A DNA stretch of 7,817 nucleotides from Gammaproteobacteria bacterium (GTDB lineage Bacteria > Pseudomonadota > Gammaproteobacteria > Enterobacterales > Psychrobiaceae): the NCBI GenBank assembly GCA_013214885.1, contig JABSRS010000149.1, positions 1 through 7,817 of the forward strand, given 5' to 3'. Position numbers and translations under genes: made by a program. The notes under the pieces are model-generated. The model was not told where the DNA came from. It did no database searches and saw only the letters and a program-made list of their open reading frames with translations. Within the stretch, counting starts at the first letter, position 1. Each line of letters opens with the position of its first letter. Positions 1-5,659 of the stretch are shown piece after piece.

Positions 1-121
1 CGATAAATCTCATCGCTTTAATGGTTAACAGTTCAGGATCTCCCGGTCCAGAACCAACCAAAGCGACCTCACCAGGTTGTAATATGCCTTTCGCGGCTAT
101 TTTATCAATTGTTTTGCTCAT
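1..121 (-). CDS. nirE: Uroporphyrinogen-III C-methyltransferase, N-terminal fragment (NirE/CobA type)
   Basis: The gene starts with ATG at 121 and runs off the left edge; only 40 residues are visible. Residues 17-36 contain the SUMT/tetrapyrrole methylase opening, with V-G-S-G-P-G-D-P at 22-29 followed by ELLTIKA, the glycine-rich loop that begins the family fold. The enzyme uses two SAM to methylate uroporphyrinogen III at C2 and C7, giving precorrin-2, the shared precursor of siroheme and heme d1, in the cytoplasm. The methylase domain begins almost at the start codon, so there is no CysG-like N-terminal siroheme synthase domain. A purine-rich AGAGAA lies about 6 nt upstream of the ATG. The 94 bp separating it from nirJ hold no convincing promoter or terminator, only a 5-bp hairpin (156-169). 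The operon context makes NirE the likely assignment; a general siroheme or cobalamin CobA is the alternative, because the family motif alone cannot separate them. Confidence 0.88.
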   Translation of the reverse strand, partial: MSKTIDKIAAKGILQPGEVALVGSGPGDPELLTIKAMRFI

Positions 122-215
122 CACTATTCTCTTTTTGCATGTCGGTTGGCAAGGCTGCTATCACTAGCATATTATGTAGTTAGACCTCGGCCAAATAACG
201 TTAATTCATTAGCTA

Positions 216-1418
216 TTATATTTCGGTTATTGCAATGTCTAAACTTGGTGCTAGCGATGTTGCAATACCTATTTCAACATCGGTTAAATAGCATCCAGGA
301 TCTTCAGCCCAAGCATCTCCGGTTTGTGCAAACGCACGGGTTCTGGTGTTGCCACCACAAATAGATAAGTACTGACATTGGGCGCAGCGCCCCTTAACTG
401 GGCGTGGGCTTTGTCTAAAACCAAGCATCAATGGATCTTGAGTGTTAGCCCAAACCTCTGAAAAATTGTCAGTTTTTACATTACCTAAGTCATGATCCCA
501 CCAATAGGTGTCCGGGTGAATCGAGCCGGTATTGTCGATGTTTGCAACATTGATGCCAGAGGCATTACCGCCCCAATTAATTAAGTGCTGTTCGAGGTTT
601 TTGAGCCGCTGAGTATAAACTGGGTCAGCGCCAAATTTTTGATGTGCCCATTGCAACAAGAATGGTCCATCAGCATCATTGTTACCGGTGACAAAGTCGG
701 ATTCGCGACCATCACAAATATGTTGCCAAGCTCGTTCAAATAATTGCTCCATTCCTGCCTTGGTCATTTCGAACATCGCATCACGGCCAGCACTGCGTTT
801 ACCACGACCAGAATAGTTCAGATGAGACATATAGAATTTATCAACGTTATACTGATCCATGATGTCGAGCATATCCGCTAGCTGATCTTTGTTGTCGCGA
901 GTTAAACACAGCCGCAGACCCACTTTAATTCCAGCCTCTTTACATAATTTCACTGCATGCAATGATGCTTTAAAGCTACCTTTTTGACGACGAAAGTCAT
1001 CATGGTACTCTTCGAGTCCATCAATTGAGATCCCGACATATTGATACTGCGCCGCCTTGATTTTCTCAATGTTATCTTCGTTAATTAGCGTGCCATTAGT
1101 CGACAGGGCAATATAAAATCCCAGTGTTTTAGCGTAAGCGGTTAATTCAAAGATATCGGGGCGCATTAAGGGCTCGCCACCCGACAAAATTAATACTGGC
1201 ACTTTGGCAACCTTCAAATCATCCATCGTCGCTTTAACTTGCTCGGTCGATAACTCGCCTGAAAAATCAATATCGAGCGAGGTCGCATAACAGTGACGAC
1301 AGCTCAGGTTACAGCGGCGAATTAAATTCCAAATAACCACGGGTCCTGGCATTTTTCGTGCTGGCTTCGGTGGTGTATCAACGGTCATGGTTTTCAGAAG
1401 CTGTGATATTCTAAACAT
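216..1418 (-). CDS. nirJ: Heme d1 biosynthesis radical SAM protein NirJ
   Basis: This 400-aa protein is full length for NirJ. The N-terminus MFRISQLL and the block GPVVIWNLIRRCNLSCRHCY are characteristic of the family. C36, C40 and C43 form the CxxxCxxC motif that binds the radical-SAM [4Fe-4S] cluster, and SGGEP (79-83) is the SAM-binding motif. A C-terminal SPASM-like cysteine cluster, C345, C348, C354 and C376 (CxxCxxxxxCGG...C), can hold a second Fe-S cluster, as reported for characterised NirJ. The family replaces the propionates at C3 and C8 of 12,18-didecarboxysiroheme with oxo groups, in the cytoplasm. AAGGA lies 6 nt before the ATG, and the gene follows nirH after 24 bp, so it is probably co-transcribed. 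Radical-SAM relatives such as AhbC/AhbD or PqqE-like proteins are less likely given the N-terminal signature and the neighbours. Confidence 0.96.
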   Translation of the reverse strand: MFRISQLLKTMTVDTPPKPARKMPGPVVIWNLIRRCNLSCRHCYATSLDIDFSGELSTEQVKATMDDLKVAKVPVLILSGGEPLMRPDIFELTAYAKTLGFYIALSTNGTLINEDNIEKIKAAQYQYVGISIDGLEEYHDDFRRQKGSFKASLHAVKLCKEAGIKVGLRLCLTRDNKDQLADMLDIMDQYNVDKFYMSHLNYSGRGKRSAGRDAMFEMTKAGMEQLFERAWQHICDGRESDFVTGNNDADGPFLLQWAHQKFGADPVYTQRLKNLEQHLINWGGNASGINVANIDNTGSIHPDTYWWDHDLGNVKTDNFSEVWANTQDPLMLGFRQSPRPVKGRCAQCQYLSICGGNTRTRAFAQTGDAWAEDPGCYLTDVEIGIATSLAPSLDIAITEI

Positions 1419-1442
1419 AATTATTCCTTTATTACTGCTCAG

Positions 1443-1955
1443 TTACTTCGAGTTAACGCGAAGCCTTAAACCTGTTTTTTTCAATATTCTAGTACTGGTC
1501 AGAACATCATTAGTCGGACCTTGATGACTCTGTAATACGTCACTAAGTAGCTGCTTTATTTGTTGTTGGTATTGCGCTATTTCTGATTCACTACGACCAT
1601 GTACCATGGCAAATAAATTAAAGTTCCATTGCGGCAGGTGGCGAGGCCTTAAATAACAGTGACTGACAAAGGGTAACTGGCCAACTTTTTCACCAAACTC
1701 CATTGCTTGATCATCATTAACGTCCCAAGTGGTCATGCCGTTAAATTTGTAGCCAAGTTTGTAGTGGTTTGGCACAGCTGCAACCCGTCGAATGATACCG
1801 CGTGCTTTTAAGTCGTTAGTCATTGCCAATGTTTGTTCAACGCTAATATCGAGCTGTTCTGCCAACCAGTGATAAGGCTTAGCACACAGCGGTAGTCCTT
1901 GTTGGGTCAGTACAATGTACTGGCGCTCTAGTGGTGAGATTTTTTTTGAGCTCAT
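1443..1955 (-). CDS. nirH: Siroheme decarboxylase subunit NirH
   Basis: The product is 170 aa and belongs to the AhbA/B-NirDLGH family: an N-terminal Lrp/AsnC-like winged helix (about 5-65) and a C-terminal RAM-like ferredoxin fold (about 75-160). The block RRVAAVPNHYKLGYKFNGM and the ending STRILKKTGLRLR point to the H subtype. The central YLRPRHLPQWNFNLFAMVHG resembles the matching region of NirL. With NirG, L and D it removes the C12 and C18 acetate carboxyls of siroheme. The reading frame stays open upstream to 2099, but that extension lies inside nirG and does not look like the family. The ATG at 1955 is preferred because it follows an AGGA about 8 nt away, starts 13 bp after the nirG stop and gives the usual length. 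An A8 run sits in codons 3-6. There is a short insertion (SHQGPTND) before the C-terminal motif. Confidence 0.93.
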   Translation of the reverse strand: MSSKKISPLERQYIVLTQQGLPLCAKPYHWLAEQLDISVEQTLAMTNDLKARGIIRRVAAVPNHYKLGYKFNGMTTWDVNDDQAMEFGEKVGQLPFVSHCYLRPRHLPQWNFNLFAMVHGRSESEIAQYQQQIKQLLSDVLQSHQGPTNDVLTSTRILKKTGLRLRVNSK

Positions 1956-1968
1956 TATTAAATCCTGT

Positions 1969-2412
1969 TTATACTGGTAAATAAAGGCCAACAAAAAACT
2001 CATGTTCTTTCGGCATATTAAACACGGTAAGCCCTGTTTTTTGTTGTATATTTTCAATAACTTCAAAAATCTCTTCGGCGGTTTCAGTGCCAATGACAAA
2101 CCACATATTTAGGCGGTGAGTACGCTGATAATTGTGAGCAATTTGCTCGAAACTATTCACTATCTGATTAACTTCTTCAAAGCGCTCCTCTGGCACTTCC
2201 ATCGCTGCCAACGTAAAGTCGCCACCCCAGCAAGCTGCGTCGAACATCGGCCCAAACCGGGTTAACAGGCCACTGTCCAACATTAGCTGCAAGCGTGCCA
2301 ACACGATGTTTTCAGTGCTGCCAAGCTCCATTGCCACTTGAGCAAAGGGTTGCTCACAAACTGGCAGCCCTTTTTGTAATAAGTTAATTAACTGTTTATC
2401 AAGCTGGTCCAA
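1969..2412 (-). CDS. nirG: Siroheme decarboxylase subunit NirG, TTG start
   Basis: The 147-aa product has the length I recall for NirG. It shows the Lrp-like winged helix (ending LLTRFGPMFDAACWGGDFTLAAMEVPEERF) and a C-terminal domain with NYQRTHRLNMWFV, the D/G-type version of the conserved motif in this family. It probably pairs with NirH or another paralogue in the siroheme decarboxylase complex in the cytoplasm. The start codon is TTG at 2412. No in-frame ATG occurs before residue 28, which is already inside the winged helix, and an AAGGAG (2419-2424) sits 6 nt upstream, so TTG is the best choice. Only three bases separate it from the nirL stop, and its Shine-Dalgarno sequence is formed by the last codons of nirL, so translation is probably coupled. 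Confidence 0.92.
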   Translation of the reverse strand: MDQLDKQLINLLQKGLPVCEQPFAQVAMELGSTENIVLARLQLMLDSGLLTRFGPMFDAACWGGDFTLAAMEVPEERFEEVNQIVNSFEQIAHNYQRTHRLNMWFVIGTETAEEIFEVIENIQQKTGLTVFNMPKEHEFFVGLYLPV

Positions 2413-2415
2413 ATC

Positions 2416-2937
2416 TTACTCCTTGATAACGCTGGCAGAATATCTACCACCGCGTTGCTTGTATGCTTTAGTCGAGAACAGGACATTTTTATCAAATTTA
2501 TCTAGCTGATGGCGTTGACATATATCAGCCAACTGCCCCAACACCTGTTCACGAGATTTCCCGTGGATCATACAAAACAAATTGTAAGGCCAACCTGGCA
2601 ATACGCGTGGCCGTTGATAACATAAGGTCACCACTGATGCTTGGGCTAAAATATTAGCCACTCGCTCGACTTCGCTATCTTCAATATTCCACACCACCAT
2701 CGCGTTTGCGTCATAGCCGAGCTTGCGGTGGCGAACGACCAAGCCGAAACGCCAAATTAAGCCCTGCTGTTGCCATGCATCTATCGTGGTCAACACCTGC
2801 TCTTCACTAATATTAAGTTGCTGGGCAATCGCTAAATACGGCTGCGCAACCAAGGGCAGCCCCTGCTCTATTTCGGCAAACAGTTGCGCTTGTTGTTGAT
2901 CAGATAACACCGGATCAATGACTAGGTTAGTGGTCAT
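2416..2937 (-). CDS. nirL: Siroheme decarboxylase subunit NirL
   Basis: This is a 173-aa member of the AhbA/B-NirDLGH family. After a 15-residue leader it has the repeated opening IEQGLPLVAQPYLAIAQQL of the winged helix, then LIWRFGLVVRHRKLGYDANAMVVWN, typical of the L subtype, then YQRPRVLPGWPYNLFCMIHGKS in the ferredoxin-like domain, and the ending VLFSTKAYKQRGGRY. It acts with its paralogues to decarboxylate siroheme. The ATG at 2937 lies within the last codons of nirD (11-bp overlap) and is preceded by a perfect AGGAGGT (2943-2949) at 5 nt, so it should be well translated and coupled to nirD. The next gene, nirG, begins three bases after its stop. Confidence 0.94.
   Translation of the reverse strand: MTTNLVIDPVLSDQQQAQLFAEIEQGLPLVAQPYLAIAQQLNISEEQVLTTIDAWQQQGLIWRFGLVVRHRKLGYDANAMVVWNIEDSEVERVANILAQASVVTLCYQRPRVLPGWPYNLFCMIHGKSREQVLGQLADICQRHQLDKFDKNVLFSTKAYKQRGGRYSASVIKE
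2419..2424 (-). promoter_or_regulatory. Shine-Dalgarno that decides the nirG TTG start
   Basis: The minus strand reads AAGGAG across the last nirL codons (Lys-Glu), then TAAGAT and the TTG at 2412. The 6-nt spacing and the absence of a nearby in-frame ATG make TTG the likely nirG start. Confidence 0.8.
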
Positions 2938-3424
2938 TGGCTACCTCCTGCGCTAGCGGCTTAAAACAAACCTTAAAAGACAGATCGATATGATAGGACC
3001 GCTCCATTGGCAACACTAAAATAGGATAACCAATTGCTAGCTCGATATCTTTAATCGCCTGAGTTAACTCGCTCTCGGTGGCGGCGGTAACAACAAACCA
3101 TAAATTATAATCGTGTTCTCTGGCGTAATTGTGATTAACCTGAGGAGATTTGTTAATGATTGCAGCAATTTGGTTCATTTTATCCACTGGGGCGGCGATA
3201 GCAGCTAACGTGCTAGCACCCGCTTGCATATGGTTAAACACTGGCCCAAGTCGAGACAATACTTGTTGGGCCTTTAGCCGCTCAAGACAGTCAATCACCT
3301 CTTGCTCACTGACATTAAATTCGGTGGCGAGTTGCAAAAATGGTCGCGAGCATAATGGAAAGCCCCGTTGGTAAGTATTAATTATTTGTTGTGATAGCGA
3401 GTCAAATTCTATTGCTAATTCCAT
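2927..3424 (-). CDS. nirD: Siroheme decarboxylase subunit NirD
   Basis: The product is 165 aa from the ATG at 3424. It has a winged helix (INTYQRGFPLCSRPFLQLATEF ... SRLGPVFNHMQAGASTLAAIAAP) and a ferredoxin-like domain with NYAREHDYNLWFVVTA, the D/G version of the family motif. SRLGPVFNHMQAGAST is D-like, and its position right after nirF matches the classical nirF-D-L-G-H order. It is a subunit of the siroheme decarboxylase system. The nirF stop TAG is followed directly by GTG-ATG (TAGTGATG): either the GTG at 3427, which overlaps the stop by one base, or the ATG two bases further could start translation. No strong Shine-Dalgarno separates them and I chose ATG. The C-terminus runs about 13 residues beyond the usual HIDLxF ending, and this tail encodes the nirL ribosome binding site. 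Confidence 0.92.
   Translation of the reverse strand: MELAIEFDSLSQQIINTYQRGFPLCSRPFLQLATEFNVSEQEVIDCLERLKAQQVLSRLGPVFNHMQAGASTLAAIAAPVDKMNQIAAIINKSPQVNHNYAREHDYNLWFVVTAATESELTQAIKDIELAIGYPILVLPMERSYHIDLSFKVCFKPLAQEVANDH
2943..2949 (-). promoter_or_regulatory. Strong Shine-Dalgarno of nirL inside nirD
   Basis: The minus strand reads AGGAGGT, a full anti-Shine-Dalgarno match, 5 nt before the nirL ATG at 2937. It lies within the final codons of nirD. It is by far the best ribosome binding site in the operon and supports the chosen nirL start. Confidence 0.85.
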
Positions 3425-3426
3425 CA

Positions 3427-4671
3427 CTACAACCCGATTTGATGAGCACGGTTAGTAAAGAAAATGCCACTCGGACTCGCAGCATCTATTTCGTTGAGTA
3501 GCTCTTTGGTTTGAGTATCATAAATTTGAATTTTTCCGTCATCACGGACCGACATCCAAACATGCTCACCACGTGGCGTAAATTCCATATGCAATACCCC
3601 TTTGCCTGGCTTTAATGTTTGAATAAGGCTCTGGCTCATGGTGTCGATGATTTGTACCGTGTCATTGCGAGGAAAAGCAAAGTTAACCCACACCTGGCGA
3701 TTATCAGGCTGTACCATCACAAACACAGGCTGACCATGAACATCAATTGCACCAACTTGTTGCCAAGTCTTAGTATTAATAATGAGGACTTTATGCAACC
3801 CAACCGCTGGAACATAAGCAAAATCACCTGCCATCGCCCAGCCTTCAAGGTGTGGCATTTTATAAACAGGTAATTTTTTACTCCCTTTGCCGTAATCTTT
3901 TAAGATCCGCTTAACGCCCTGATCGACATTCCATAAATCGAGTAATGCCATACCGTCTTCACCGAATAAGCCAGCAATGTAATAACGACCATCAGGACTG
4001 ATTAACGCATCGTATGGCGCGCGACCAATATCGGTAAATTTGGTTAATTGATACTTAGGCTTGGAAAAGTCAGCAATCCAAATTTCATCGCTATCAAACA
4101 AGCTAAAGACAAAACGATGGTTTGGTGCATCAACTAAACCAACCACTTTAGAACGCTTAGTCGAACCATCCTTGTTCTTTGGTTTACAAAGGAGTTCTGA
4201 CGCTTTAATATCGGCCACCAACTCCAATGTTTCGGCATCAAACACCTTGACGCCACCTGGCGTATAATTAGACACAGCAACTAGTTTGCCATCTTGGCTA
4301 ATTGCACCACCGATGCTATTACCCGACTGCATAATCCGCTTGGCGATCTTATCTTTAAGGATATCGATTTTTGTTAGACCACCGTCACGACCAAACACAT
4401 AGGCATAACGCTGATCTCTTGAGTAAACAATTGAAGCATGAGATAAATCCCCCAAACCACTGATCTGAGCCAATGCTTGTTGATTGGTATGATTCACAAT
4501 CAGAACTTGACCGGTCGCCCGCTCAATCACCACGCCCATGTCACCTGTAGCCCTTAGCGGAGTGTCAGCCTTTACAGTGTTGCTATCATCAGCGGTATTG
4601 ATTACCGCTCCACATCCACTTAACGTTAAGGCAGCAATAACAATTGCCTTGCGGATTAGATTATTTGTCAT
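3427..4671 (-). CDS. nirF: Heme d1 biosynthesis lipoprotein NirF (d1-type beta-propeller)
   Basis: This 414-aa protein is homologous to the d1-heme propeller domain of NirS and NirN. Residues 1-20 form a lipoprotein signal with lipobox L17-S18-G19-C20. Gly at +2 rather than Asp suggests outer-membrane anchoring, facing the periplasm. The rest is a beta-propeller with many short repeats (SRDQRYAYVFGRDG, SQDGKLVAVSNYTPGGVKVFDAETLELVADI, SPDGRYYIAGLFGEDG, TPRGEHVWMSVRDDGKIQIYD). Conserved-looking histidines are H78 (LSHAS), H274 (MPHLEGW) and H312 (VHGQP). NirF is required for heme d1 formation and acts late, after NirJ; its exact reaction has been debated. The gene has a GGGAAG 5 nt before its ATG, which overlaps the end of nirC by 11 bp, and its stop abuts nirD. 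The absence of a CxxCH motif and of a cytochrome c domain separates it from NirS and NirN. Confidence 0.96.
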   Translation of the reverse strand: MTNNLIRKAIVIAALTLSGCGAVINTADDSNTVKADTPLRATGDMGVVIERATGQVLIVNHTNQQALAQISGLGDLSHASIVYSRDQRYAYVFGRDGGLTKIDILKDKIAKRIMQSGNSIGGAISQDGKLVAVSNYTPGGVKVFDAETLELVADIKASELLCKPKNKDGSTKRSKVVGLVDAPNHRFVFSLFDSDEIWIADFSKPKYQLTKFTDIGRAPYDALISPDGRYYIAGLFGEDGMALLDLWNVDQGVKRILKDYGKGSKKLPVYKMPHLEGWAMAGDFAYVPAVGLHKVLIINTKTWQQVGAIDVHGQPVFVMVQPDNRQVWVNFAFPRNDTVQIIDTMSQSLIQTLKPGKGVLHMEFTPRGEHVWMSVRDDGKIQIYDTQTKELLNEIDAASPSGIFFTNRAHQIGL

Positions 4672-4993
4672 TAAAACTTCCCAATTTTAGTTGCTGTGCG
4701 ATCCAAGTTGCTTCTTGCTCAGTCAATATTTCTCGCCAAGGCGGCATCGCCGTAGTCGGTCGGCCATTGATAATGGTATATGATAAGAATTCGATAGATT
4801 TATTGGCGAGATCTTCGGGAAGTAGCGGTGTTCCCAATCCTCCTTTAAGCGTCATGCCATGGCAGGAGCCACAGTCTTGCTTAACGATATGCGTCAGTTG
4901 TTGTTGCCGTTCAAGGTTAATTTCTTGCGCTAACAATGGTGAAGCGGCAATAAAAAAAAACCACAAACCTCCAACTAAGCATTTGTTCAACAT
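4661..4993 (-). CDS. nirC: Periplasmic c-type cytochrome NirC
   Basis: The product is 110 aa. A Sec signal peptide covers residues 1-22 (hydrophobic core LVGGLWFFFIAASPL, probable cleavage after LLA22), so the mature protein is a small class I cytochrome c in the periplasm. C41-G-S-C44-H45 is the heme c attachment site, and M83 in TAMPPW is the probable sixth ligand. NirC is known as an electron carrier in heme d1 maturation and can pass electrons to NirS. It is the first gene of the operon here: the regulatory gap lies upstream and nirF overlaps its end by 11 bp. The ATG at 4993 follows GGATGG by 5 nt. A T9 run on the coding strand (4952-4960) encodes the three phenylalanines of the signal core. 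Another cytochrome c551/c552 is possible by sequence alone, but the position next to nirF favours NirC. Confidence 0.93.
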   Translation of the reverse strand: MLNKCLVGGLWFFFIAASPLLAQEINLERQQQLTHIVKQDCGSCHGMTLKGGLGTPLLPEDLANKSIEFLSYTIINGRPTTAMPPWREILTEQEATWIAQQLKLGSFNDK

Positions 4994-5060
4994 TTAACCA
5001 TCCAATCGTAATTTTAACTGGGATTAAATTTACCAACTACTCGGTGGTTAAAGATTGTTT

Positions 5061-5074
5061 TTGATCATGATTTA
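5061..5074 (-). promoter_or_regulatory. Second, weaker FNR/DNR-type box
   Basis: The minus strand reads TAAAT-CATG-ATCAA: one perfect half-site and one degenerate one, 8 of 10 defined bases. Its centre is 34 bp from the first box and about 74 bp upstream of the nirC ATG. It overlaps the -10 predicted from the first box. It could serve a second, nearer promoter (TAAATT at 5032-5027, spacing not ideal) or modulate the first one. Confidence 0.45.
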
Positions 5075-5094
5075 CTCGTTCTCAAAATTGGGGC

Positions 5095-5108
5095 TTGATT
5101 TTGGTCAA
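5095..5108 (-). promoter_or_regulatory. FNR/DNR-type box upstream of nirC
   Basis: The minus strand reads TTGAC-CAAA-ATCAA, matching 9 of 10 defined bases of TTGAT-N4-ATCAA, the site of the CRP/FNR family regulators FNR/ANR and DNR/NNR. A weak -10, AATCAT (5072-5067, 4 of 6), lies where a class II promoter with the box at -41.5 would place it, giving a predicted start near 5060 and a leader of about 66 nt before nirC. Activation by low oxygen or NO is inferred; the sequence shows only the palindrome and its position. Confidence 0.72.
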
Positions 5109-5134
5109 TAGAAAGTATTTTGAGCTGGAAAAAG

Positions 5135-5162
5135 AAAAACCATTCCGACTGGAATGGTTTTT
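5135..5162 (-). terminator. Rho-independent terminator after smg
   Basis: A perfect 12-bp stem (AAAAACCATTCC paired with GGAATGGTTTTT) encloses the loop GACT on the plus strand, AGTC on the minus strand. On the minus strand the stem is followed by a T-rich tract (TTTTTCTTTTTCC), so it should end transcripts leaving smg, whose stop is 23 bp upstream. On the plus strand the stem also ends in five T, so some activity in both directions is possible. It separates the dprA-smg unit from the nir operon promoter. Confidence 0.88.
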
Positions 5163-5185
5163 ATAGGGTAATAAATTTGTTACCG

Positions 5186-5659
5186 TTAATGCATAATGCC
5201 GCCGGCTTGATCGAACATTAAGCCTTCTAATTGAGTGAAAGCTTGCTGCTGATCGGGTAAATTAAATAACACCATCAAGATTACCCATTTCAAGTCGTCA
5301 ACGGTAAACTCTCTATTTTCAATTTCGAGAGAGCGATCGATTACCATTTCTCGGGTTTCCGCACTGAGCACTCCAACCTGTTCAAGCAATAGCAGAAAGC
5401 CGCGACATTCTAAATCAAGATGGCTCGATTCTCTGGCGGTGTAAATCCGAATTGATGCGGTCGGTTTGTTATTAACATGAGGGTAACTACGGCTGTCTTG
5501 CATTCCTGACAACCGCTCAATCCAAGCTAATGCTTTAAATACTTCTTCTTTTTGAAAACCGGCACCGGTTAATTCATCAGTGAGCAATTTATGGTCGTTC
5601 ATCACATTCATCTCGCTATGAATATAGTTTTCAAACAAATACATAAGACATTTAAACAT
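5186..5659 (-). CDS. smg: Smg family protein (DUF494)
   Basis: The product is 157 aa, the same length as I recall for E. coli Smg, and matches the family throughout: the opening MFKCLMYLFENYIHSE, then RIYTARE, CRGFLLLLEQVGVLSAETREMVIDR and DDLKWVILMVLFNLP. It looks cytoplasmic, mostly helical, with no signal peptide or membrane segment. Its biochemical function is not established; the gene is usually found next to dprA. I chose the ATG at 5659: AGGAG (5667-5671) lies 7 nt upstream and the ATG shares one base with the dprA stop (TGATG), which suggests translational coupling. A GTG one codon earlier also exists but sits only 4 nt from the Shine-Dalgarno. A strong terminator follows. Confidence 0.95.
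   Translation of the reverse strand: MFKCLMYLFENYIHSEMNVMNDHKLLTDELTGAGFQKEEVFKALAWIERLSGMQDSRSYPHVNNKPTASIRIYTARESSHLDLECRGFLLLLEQVGVLSAETREMVIDRSLEIENREFTVDDLKWVILMVLFNLPDQQQAFTQLEGLMFDQAGGIMH

Noticed and set aside
156..169. Hairpin TGCTA-TCAC-TAGCA between nirJ and nirE as a terminator
   Set aside because: The 5-bp stem is AT-rich and no T run follows on the minus strand, so it is too weak to call.
146..364. Plus-strand open frame over the end of nirJ
   Set aside because: It overlaps the conserved C-terminus of NirJ and has no family resemblance or good ribosome binding site.
1956..2099. N-terminal extension of the nirH frame by 48 codons up to 2099
   Set aside because: It lies entirely within nirG in another frame, shows no family similarity, and the ATG at 1955 has a good ribosome binding site and gives the normal length.
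1443..3424. The four Lrp-like proteins as transcription regulators
   Set aside because: The Lrp/AsnC-like fold is shared by siroheme decarboxylases; the motifs and operon position fit NirD, L, G and H.
4644..4997. Open frame of 117 codons on the plus strand opposite nirC
   Set aside because: It mirrors nirC, has no recognisable product, and the opposite strand clearly encodes a signal peptide and a CxxCH cytochrome.
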